Origin: Bathynomus jamesi
Taxonomy: Eukaryota > Arthropoda > Malacostraca > Isopoda > Cirolanidae
Assembly: GCA_023014485.1 (NCBI GenBank)
Contig: JAJOZX010000198.1
Location: forward strand, 380,501-444,500
Direction of reading: 5' to 3'
Length of the DNA stretch: 64,000 bases
Part shown: positions 56,518-64,000 of the stretch, one piece after another
How positions within the stretch are numbered: the first letter of the stretch is position 1
Layout: the number at the start of each line of letters is the position of its first letter
Translations under genes and position numbers: made by a program
Notes under the pieces: model-generated
Seen by the model: only the letters and a program-made list of their open reading frames with translations
Told to the model about the DNA's origin: nothing
Database searches by the model: none

Positions 56518-57225
56518 TTTCTGGGTTTGGTTTCCATATAACAGAAAGTACTCTCGATGATGATGATGATGATGACCTGAAGACGTCGTATAAACTCTTA
56601 CTTCCTCAGGCACTGTTATGTGAGTGCGGTTTATGGGATCGTGGGGACAAGAAGACGTTTGGCAAAGTTTTTCTTTTAATTTGCTTGAATAAGAGTGCCT
56701 TAATAGTTGAAATTAGATTTAACCTATTGTCAAGTCGTTATTGGTTTGATTTTAATTCAAAGTTACTTTACTATTCAGTTGTAATTTATCCCAAGACTTC
56801 TTAGTGAGACTCTAGCCCTCTCTCAACTCGGGGCTAGTCTGACGTTGCTTAATCTAATGTTGTCTGTTCGCTTCTCCTCCTCTGGATTTCCGAAATTAAT
56901 CGCGCTGTGTCGGAATCTGAATTAATCTCTATACAGATTGGGCCTTCGCTGCCCCTTATCCAGAGATCCGCGCCTAACCGCCGCGTGCAGAAATCTGATT
57001 TAAGGGTGTTGAGCCCCTTCTTTTATATTAGGAAAAACGTAAGTCCTCTACATCATTCGCATGAGGTGGTAACGGCATTACCGCGTGACTTCCGTTTGGT
57101 AGAAGGGATTCACCAACGCGGGTGCTTAGGTCACTTAGCGTGTGACTTCCTTTTGAAAGGAATACTAAATGAATAATATGAACTTGACTTTGAATTTTAC
57201 AGCCTCGGGCGTTGTCTGGTTTAAA
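56026..57225. other. Intergenic DNA with (TA)n and (GAT)n
   Basis: (TA)n at 56484-56509 runs into a T run, and (GAT)n lies at 56556-56573. The open frame at 56907-57176 lacks any family motif. Confidence 0.5.
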
Positions 57226-57785
57226 TGACACAAAGCGTTTGAATATAAAACTGACGAAAGAGTAATAAGGAAAACAGTAAAGGAAAGCGTCAGATGTAGA
57301 AATCAGAATAAAATATCGCTTGCCATCTACTACCGAAACATGAAGATTAAAAACTTTTTCATGAAAACAAACATCACTCAAAAAACCGAAAATCTACAAA
57401 AATCCCACGTAGTTTACGAGTTTCAATGCCCGAACGAAGATTGCAAACTTCGAGGAAATGTGAGATACGTGGGTTCAACCATAACAACACTGTCAAGAGA
57501 CTGACAATGCTATTACAAGAAGGAAGTCCGAAAGATCACATGTGGAACTTGCACAAAATAAATCTGACCAGACAACAGATAGTGGAAGCGACAAACGTGG
57601 TAACACAAATAAGGGATGAGAAGAGACTTCATATCATCGAAGCATTAATAATAAAAGACTTCCCCGAAAATAAACAATCGGCGAACCGGGCAAGAACGAA
57701 TCCTCAAGTCACACGTATGAAACTGACTGATCCCGTCAGTACACGTACGCGAAACTGCAGGGAAACCTCCGAAAGTGAGCTATAA
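57226..57785 (+). pseudogene. GIY-YIG endonuclease ORF directly upstream of a LINE RT
   Basis: The frame reads FEYKTDERVIRKTVKESV, then ISLAIYYRNMKIKNFF, then SHVVYEFQCPNEDCKLRG (GIY block with Cys pair) and VRYVGSTITTLSRD (YIG block). A one-base shift near 57502 leads to LTMLLQEGSPKDHM, LTRQQIVEATNVV and LHIIEALIIKDF, whose Glu is the expected late catalytic residue. It ends at 57785. This is a full GIY-YIG domain of a type distinct from the PLE array. An RT begins about 25 bases downstream. It could be the first ORF of a composite retroelement or the 3' end of an unrelated element. Confidence 0.7.
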
Positions 57786-57799
57786 AAGAGTGCCCTGAC

Positions 57800-59179
57800 A
57801 AGAAATTTTCATAGCCCCAGGGCTAAGTGGACTTACGAAGGCCAATCTCATGAATGCCCCAGATAGTTTCCTGAATAAACTTTTAAAAGTATTCAATGCA
57901 GCTTTAAACGTGGGATACTACCCAGATGCCTTCAAAACCGCGAAAATGATATTTATTCCCAAGCCTGGGAAGAGCCCGACACAAGTATCTAATTACAGGC
58001 CAATCTCCCTCTTAGAATTCATGGGTAAACTCTTTGAAAAGATCATCAACAGCAGATTAACGGACTACTTAACTGACAATGAACTGATGAACCATCACCA
58101 ACATGGATTCCGAAAAAAAAGGAGTACGTAAACGGCTATAACACTGATGTGTGAGAGAAGTGCTTCGGCTAAAGGAAAAGGCCAATCAATAGATATAGTT
58201 CTCCGAGACGTGCAGAAAGCATTCGATAAAGTATGGATAACCGGGCTAGAATGCAAGATTCTGCGATTGGGCATTAACCTCATACTGGAACGTATTCTTT
58301 GCGACTACCTGATGGACCGAAAAGCCGTTATAAACATCGAAGGGTACCATGGACAACAATTTGCCCTAAAGCAGGAGTACCGCAAGGCGGCTGTCTAAGC
58401 CCTACACTGTATGCACTATATACGTCTGACCTGCCAGACCCGGTAGGAAACGACACAGTAAATATTGTGTATGCAGATGACATAACACAGGTAGTCCCTT
58501 ACAACTCTAAGTCACCTCAAATGATCGCACAAAATACAGCGAGAGAGATTAGGAACATAAACGAATACGAAAAAAGATGGAAGATCAGAATGAATAGAGA
58601 AAAATTTACGGTGATCCCAATAGGGCGATCTAAAACTGGGGATCTCGTAGTCGACGGAGAACTATATGACTACTCTACAGAAGGCAAAATGTTAGACCTA
58701 AAAATAACAAGAACGAGCTACGTCCAACACTACTCCGAGAGAGTTAACAGAGCAAAAGCCAGCATGCAGAAATTATACAGATTCAGAGGCCTAAATAAAG
58801 CTAACAAAAGAAAACTCTACCTAGCATTAGTCCGATCAGTACTTTTGTACCCAACCATCCCACTACTGTACATCTGACAACCAACAACCAGCTACGAAAA
58901 ATGCAAAGAATACAAAACAAAGGTACCCTATACATAACAGATAAATCCTGTAGAGACAGGGAAAAACAAGTGCATCTACACGCAAATGCAAATTTAGACC
59001 CAATTAATGTAGTCCTACATAATCAGGCTGTTAAAATATGGGAGAAGATACAAGAGGAAACTCCTCCAGAGTTATTAGAAAAAATTCAATTCGACGACGA
59101 CATGCAAAGGACCATGAAGATTCAATTTAGAAGCAGAAAAAAACAAATTGAACAACAACCAATATCAATATATGTTTAA
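57800..59179 (+). pseudogene. LINE reverse transcriptase, 5'-truncated, several frameshifts
   Basis: It starts inside the RT at IAPGLSGLTKANLMNAPDSF. Next come MIFIPKPGKSPTQVSNYRPI, HQHGFRKKRST (then a stop), IVLRDVQKAFDKVW (first catalytic Asp), GVPQGGCLSPTLYALYTSDL, and IVYADDITQVV (catalytic YADD). The thumb holds NEYEKRWKIRMNREKF. The C-terminal part (58901-59179) has MQRIQNKGTLYITD. It is a jockey/I/Nimb-type RT by general appearance; I cannot fix the clade. No apurinic endonuclease is seen upstream. Confidence 0.85.
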
Positions 59180-59280
59180 AACCAATGTGAACTCACAGTG
59201 CCCACACGCACGATAATAAACAATAAGAAATACTGACGACAGAGATCTCCAGCCAACCTGGAATCTTTAAACTCCTAGTA

Positions 59281-60175
59281 CAGGGTGTACATAAAGTCAG
59301 AATCTATTTTTGTGAAGCACTTGGAAATTTTATGTAATTCAATCATAAAATGATAAAGTGGTAACATTTATTAAATAATTAAGAGTAGGATTCGACGTGA
59401 CGCCCATCAGTATCCCTGCACCAGATTTAACCCCTTTAGATTTCTTTGCATGGGGCTTTATCAAATCGCACGTCTATCAGACGAAGATTACGAGTCTTGA
59501 AAACTTACGTACACGTATACGAACTGCTGCAGATAACATAACCCCGCAAATGCTCCAGAATGTGTTTAGAAATGCTGCGGAACGATTTGAGCTGTGATCT
59601 CGCTGGCCAAGGTCTGTTGCTTCCGCGTCCGATCCAGCGATTTGGAAAACGTCCATTTAGATAATCCTGAACAATTTTGGCATAGTGACAAGGAGCACCA
59701 TCATGTTGATAGACGACGGGGATAGGATTGTTAGTACCGTCGTCTATCAACATGATGGTGCTCCTTGTCACTATGCCAAAATTGTTCAGGATTATCTAAA
59801 TGGACGTTTTCCAAATCGCTGGATCGGACGCGGAAGCAACAGACCTTGGCCAGCGAGATCATCAGATTTAACCCCATTAGATTTCTTTGCATGGGGCTTT
59901 ATCAAATCGCACGTCTATCAGACGAAGATTACGAGTCTTGAAAACTTACGTACACGTATACGAACTGCTGCAGATAACATAAGCCCGCAAATGCTCCAGA
60001 ATGTGTTCAGAAATGCTGCGGAACGATTTGAGCTGTGCAGGGATACTGATGGGCGTCACGTCGAATCCTACTCTTAATTATTTAATAAATGTTACCACTT
60101 TATCATTTTATGATTGAATTGCATATAATTTCCAAGTGCTTCACAAAAATAGATCCTGACTTTATGTACACACTG
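59281..60175. mobile_element. Mariner-like foldback element, copy 3, with a local inversion in the left arm
   Basis: CAGGGTGTACATAAAGTCAG and the complement with one change at the right, TA on both sides. The central spacer is identical to copy 1 (GGGATAGGATTGTTAGTAC). In the left arm the segment 59421-59597 is inverted relative to copies 1 and 2: CCAGATTTAACC now follows CCCTGCA and GAGCTGTG precedes ATCTCGCTGG. The left arm therefore codes partly on the plus strand. Confidence 0.9.
59685..60077 (+). pseudogene. DD41D transposase 3' half, right arm of foldback 3
   Basis: This arm is the best preserved of all three foldback copies: open through QHDGAPCHYAKIV, the SSDLTPLDFFAWG block and on to DGRHVESYS (130 codons, starting in the spacer). 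The two C-terminal catalytic aspartates are present. The N-terminal half is lacking. Confidence 0.85.
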
Positions 60176-60184
60176 TATATTTCA

Positions 60185-60465
60185 TTTTCAAACTTATTTC
60201 TACCACTACCAAAGGTGTGTCATTACTACACCTTTACCCCTACTATTCCAACTTCTTTGATCGTTGATTGTTGAAATTTTCATTCTAAGCAGAACACCAA
60301 CGAAGATGGGTCCAAACGAATTCCCTGAAGATGCTCGAGGACAGAGCGAAACGTTGGAATATTTTGGAAAAATTATTTATAATTTTCCAGCATTATTGAA
60401 AAATGTAATACAGAAAATTGAAACTAATAATAAATTAATAAATAAAACTACAGTCGATTATTCAA

Positions 60466-60467
<2 letters not shown>
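60185..60467 (+). mobile_element. PLE 3' terminus of a third type
   Basis: At 60322-60352 CCTGAAGAT is followed by a perfect GCTC/GAGC stem with a seven-base loop and GAAACGTTGG. This is the same layout as the array motif with a different stem. No coding part remains. (TA)n follows at 60468. Confidence 0.55.
60322..60352 (+). ncRNA. Hammerhead-like core of a third PLE type
   Basis: CTGAAGA core, one spacer base, GCTC-loop-GAGC stem and GAAAC. The core bases are unchanged from those in the array even though the stem and loop differ, which suggests selection on the core in the source elements. Confidence 0.45.

Positions 60468-60510
<43 letters not shown>
60468..60510. repeat. (TA)n microsatellite
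   Basis: TA tract between a PLE terminus and a mariner-like element. Confidence 0.95.
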
Positions 60511-60512
<2 letters not shown>

Positions 60513-61283
60513 GGTGTCCCATAAGTTCGGCATCATAGGAGAAATTCATATTTTTCTATTTCTACAAACCATAATTTATGCTCGGGATACCAATTTCCCG
60601 TCCACCATTCTGTTCAGTGACGAGGCTGTTTTTTATGGAAATGGTGAGGTAAATCGACAGAACACCCGCTACTGGTCTCAAAACAACCCTCACTGGTATA
60701 CCTCTTCAAAGGAACAAGGTGCATCTGGGATGATGGTATGGTGTGGCATTTGGAAGGATCGCATCATAGGCCCCCTCTTTTTCGATGAACATGTCACTGG
60801 AGGCACCTACCTACGTATGCTCAAGGAAGAAGCATTTCCCAGTGTCTTCAACGAAGAAGGAAATTTCCCAACATGGTTCCAGCAAGACGGCGCTCCTGCA
60901 CATTACAGCACCCAAGTAAGGGAATACCTGTACCAACAATTCCCTGGTCATTGGATAGGACGTCGAACCGTCGAGGGCCTGTGGAATGGCCAGCTAGAAG
61001 CCTGGATCTCATGCCACTAGATTTTTATCTCTGGGGCCACTTGAAAGCGCTGGTATACGCAGAGAAAATTAGGAGGTTTGAACATTTGCGGCAGCGCATT
61101 ATTGGGGCATGTAACACCATTACTCCTGACATCATTCACCATGTGCTTGCTGACTGGGTATCACGTCTGAATTTGTGTATTGAAAACAATGGTGGACATA
61201 TTGAGCACGTTCTGTAAATAAAAGCTTTTGTTTTGCGTTTTTTTATTATTTTTCCTATGATCCCGGACTTATGGGACACCCTG
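60511..61283 (+). mobile_element. Mariner-like element, 5' coding part deleted
   Basis: The ends ATGGTGTCCCATAAGTTCGG and, inward from the right, CAGGGTGTCCCATAAGTCCG both lead into CATCATAGGA or GATCATAGGA. TA tracts lie outside. The DNA-binding domain is missing and the catalytic domain is present. Confidence 0.85.
60560..61217 (+). pseudogene. Mariner-like transposase catalytic domain, one frameshift
   Basis: STILFSDEAVFYGNG carries the first catalytic Asp and TWFQQDGAPAHYSTQ the second. A one-base shift near 60980 moves to EWPARSLDLMPLDFYLWGHL with the third. The C-terminus ends NNGGHIEHVL at 61217. All catalytic aspartates remain, and only the shift and the missing N-terminus disable it. 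Confidence 0.85.
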
Positions 61284-61292
61284 TATATATAT

Positions 61293-62673
61293 CGGGTTGC
61301 TCAGGAAAAAGTAAGCTATTACTTTTATCAACTATTATATTTACTATTGACAAGATTTGCTTGCTTTTACAACGATTTAAATAAATAATTTGCTTTTATC
61401 TTATATGTAGCACTTCTATATGTTTTTTATAATATTTGTTTTTAATATATTTTATCTTTTTGCAGATTTTTCAAAAATATTTAATCACCCATCAAAAATG
61501 CCTTCATATAGTCAAGAAGATCTCATATTGATAAAACAATTACGTATTGAGAAACACTGTGGTGCCAGAAAAATTATATCAATGCTTCCAAATAAACCAT
61601 GGACTGGTTCTGGTGTAGAAAAGAAAAAAATATTTGTAAAATTGATAGAACTGGATGTTTTGCTAGAACCAAAGGTAGTGGAAGAAAAAGAGAAGTTCGC
61701 ACCGATGAAAATATTGCAATGGTTGAGGAAATGTTCTAAGTCAGAAAAAAAAGTCTGGAACGCATATGACACTAAATGAAATTGCAGCAGAAACCGGAAT
61801 TTCAAGAAGTTCTATACAACGAGTTGTCAAAGAAGATCTGCAATTGACAGTTTATAAACGCTATCCAGTGCAGATCTTGAGTGAAGTCAATAAGATGAAC
61901 AGAATTGAAGCGTGTCAAGTTTTTCTTGAAAGATTTCCCAATGTCAATAGAATCTGGTTTAGTGATGGAAAATCATTTTCAATTCGATCACCTATCACCA
62001 CTCAAAACAATCGAGTGTATTCTACAGCAAGAACCAAGAGAGAAGTAACACCGATAAAACTTTTAATTCAACGGTTTAACTTTTCTTAAAAACTAATGAT
62101 CTGCTGTCTCAAAACTGGGTAAACGTGATGTTGTTTTTGTTCAAAGCGGTGTTAAAATGAATGCTGTTTATTATTGCAACAGTATATTAGAGAAACATCT
62201 ACCAAAAATTCGCGAAATTTCGGCAAGTCGATATACATTTGAGCAAGATGGTGCAACAAGTCATACTGCAAACCTTACAATTGAATATTTAAACAAAGAA
62301 GTTCCTGACTACATAAAACCTAAAGATTGGCCTGGCAACAGCCCGGATTTGTCTCCTCTTGATTATGCAATATGGGATGAACTGAAGAAAAGAGTGTATA
62401 GGAATACTAATTTCGCTAACATTGATCAATTAAAAGAAAAGATTGTGGGAGAATAGAATTCGCTACCATAAAATTTCATAAACAGGGCAATTGATAATGG
62501 CGCCATCGTTTGGAGTTTTATGTCCAACAAGGTGGTGGATATTTTGAGTATTTGATGTAATATAGACAATAAACAGGAGTATTTATTAACACGTATTATT
62601 TATTTTGTATTTCTTTCTATAAAACTGAAATAAAATCTTAAAAGCAATAGTTTACTTTTTTCTGGGCAACCAG
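61293..62673 (+). mobile_element. Full-length mariner-like element (DD37D), 1381 bases
   Basis: Ends CGGGTTGCTCAGGAAAAAGT and, inward from the right, CTGGTTGCCCAGAAAAAAGT, with TA outside. The length is right for an autonomous mariner relative. Confidence 0.85.
61498..62570 (+). pseudogene. DD37D transposase, complete but frameshifted
   Basis: ATG at 61498 begins MPSYSQEDLILIKQLRIEKH, a paired-type DNA-binding start. MTLNEIAAETGISRSSIQRV is a second HTH. The catalytic part has RIWFSDGKSFSI (first Asp), FEQDGATSHTANLTIEYL (second) and NSPDLSPLDYAIW (third), with 37 residues between the last two. Frame changes near 61760, 62085 and 62455 separate four open pieces. The DD37D spacing resembles maT-type elements. 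Confidence 0.8.
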
Positions 62674-62720
62674 GTATATGCCTTGACGAAGGTCAAGCTT
62701 GTCACTCCCCCTTAAACCTA

Positions 62721-62725
<5 letters not shown>

Positions 62726-62783
<58 letters not shown>
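62726..62783. repeat. (TA)n microsatellite
   Basis: About 29 TA units, between a SINE-tail-like GACGAAGGTCAAGCTTGTC and the 3' end of a LINE. Confidence 0.95.
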
Positions 62784-62786
<3 letters not shown>

Positions 62787-62886
62787 TGTTAACCTCGTTC
62801 GGGTTCCGTGCGTCGGTCTTTCTACACACGAAGGTCAAGCTGGTGGCCCCTCCTCTAGTCCTGGCTTGGCGGAGGAGCGAGTTGTT

Positions 62887-64000
62887 CTATTGCGCTCTCC
62901 ACCGTACATAGCCAGGTACACCCGGCTCATCTGGTACCGTCCTCAGCCAAGCATCTAGCCTTCTCTTGAAGACTTCAACTTTGACCCCTGTAATGTTTCT
63001 GAGGTCCTTTGGAAGCTGGTTGAAAATTCTTGGTCCCCTCACAACCAAGCTATTTTCCTTCAGAGTTGAGGAGGTCCCCTGTCGGGCCTTTAATTTGGGA
63101 ACACTAACATTCTGCCTTTCCTTTTTCCAGCGTTGTCTGGATGGTAATTGGGTTTAGTTTTAGGTTTGGTACCAGTTTTTCGATAATTTTCCATATGTAG
63201 ATTATGGTATACCTCTCTCTTCTTCTTTCCAGGGAGTACAGAATTAGTTTGCGTAGTCTTTCCCAGTAGTTTAGTTCTTTGCAGCCACCAATCTTGGCTG
63301 TGAAATGTCTCTGCGTTTCTTCTAGTTTATTAATTTCTTCCTCTTTATATGGGGACGTCAAAACTGAGCAGTATTTAAGTTTTGGTATAATCAGTGTTCT
63401 CAACAGGTGAATCATTACTGTCTTGTCCCTCCTTTTGAACGTTCTTAGTACCTGTCCCGCGACTCTTTTTGCTTTGTTTATTGCTATCTGATTTTGTATC
63501 TCGAATTTGACATCATCGGTCATTATTACCCCCAAGTCGACCGCTTTCGTGCTTCTCTGAATTTCTTTTCTATCTGGAGTATAATATGCAGTCTTTTTAA
63601 GTTCCTCATTTCTACCATATCTCAAGAGCTGAAATTTCTCGGTGTTAAATGTCATATTGTTGTCTTCTGACCATTTGTATATTTTGTTTGTGTCTCTCTG
63701 CAAGGCCTCTACTTCGTTTGCATCGCTGATTTTTCTGCTGATCTTTGTATCGTCCGCAAATGATGTTACTATACTGTTGCTGTTTACTCCACTGTCTATA
63801 TCTGTTAGCATGATAATGAACAGGAGTGGGGCCAGCACTGTACCTTATGGTACTGAGCTGCGTACTTCTGATTCTGATGATGATACACCTTGAATTTTGA
63901 CCACCTGTAGTCAATTTCTGAGGAAGTTGAGATCCATTTTCCCACGTTGCCTGTTATTTCCATATGTTTCATCTTGTGTGCTATTATACCATGATCACAT
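62887..64000 (-). pseudogene. LINE RT, C-terminal half, running off the right edge
   Basis: On the minus strand: HGIIAHKMKHMEITGNVGKW near 63975, then after shifts VLAPLLFIIMLTDIDSG and IVTSFADDTKISR (catalytic FADD), then NNMTFNTEKFQLLRYG and KLEETQRHFTAKIGG. The last part, in another frame, reads NSLVVRGPRIFNQLPKDLRN and RLDAWLRTVPDEPGVPGY, with a stop at 62887. This is a CR1/L2/jockey-type LINE tail. Frame changes near 63840 and 63110 break it. The 5' part lies beyond the window. Confidence 0.8.

Noticed and set aside
56907..57176. 89-codon open frame before the GIY-YIG ORF
   Set aside because: No recognisable motif and no continuity with the following domain; treated as chance.
40030..64000. 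The LINE at 40030-43078 and the LINE tail at 62887-64000 as one split copy
   Set aside because: They are about 20 kb apart with unrelated elements between, and each has its own truncation point. At most they belong to the same family.

Overview
The window is eukaryotic repeat-rich DNA and almost certainly animal. The suite fits an arthropod: Penelope-like elements (PLEs), an RTE-type LINE, a LINE with CCCH zinc fingers, many Tc1/mariner relatives, hAT, piggyBac-like and Tigger-like elements, tRNA- and 5S-derived SINEs, and short interstitial TTAGG runs (telomere-type in many arthropods). A chelicerate or crustacean is my guess; the sequence does not fix the species. I see no convincing host gene. 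Every coding stretch I recognise belongs to a transposable element (TE) or a TE-like family, and most are broken.

Layout. 1-13895: head-to-tail tandem array of one PLE (period about 2.9 kb, five copies plus a stub), each unit with reverse transcriptase (RT), GIY-YIG endonuclease and a hammerhead-like motif. It ends in a (TA)n tract. 13896-16680: PLE palindrome, the first of three related foldback elements made of inverted mariner-like transposase ends, a SINE-like piece and two opposed Helitron pieces. 17333-21458: two diverged, convergent, broken copies of an invertebrate transposase-like family. 21459-27700: AT-rich DNA with a piggyBac-like MITE (small non-autonomous DNA element) pair, one holding a Tigger element, plus hAT and mariner-type MITEs. 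27700-34095: an RTE LINE interrupted by a 9-bp-TSD MITE and by a 3.0-kb CACTG-ended transposon whose two-exon transposase is intact. 34940-43080: SINEs, two PLE palindromes, a mariner-like element with a nested hAT MITE, and a CCCH-zinc-finger LINE. 43321-53490: second foldback copy, hAT MITE, a foldback of another mariner family, SINEs including a 5S-like one, and Tc1/mariner remnants. 53990-64000: a PLE 3' end between TA tracts, a GIY-YIG ORF directly upstream of a LINE RT, the third foldback (with a local inversion), two mariner-like elements and a LINE tail running off the right edge.

How it fits together. Nesting gives relative ages. TA microsatellites repeatedly border PLE ends and receive TA-targeting mariners. 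Palindromes occur both as DNA-transposon foldbacks and as PLE ends. The most notable items are the hammerhead-bearing PLE tandem array, the foldback family that amplified with one shared junction, the intact CACTG-ended transposon, and the GIY-YIG/LINE RT juxtaposition. All homology statements come from motif recognition by eye; no database search was run.
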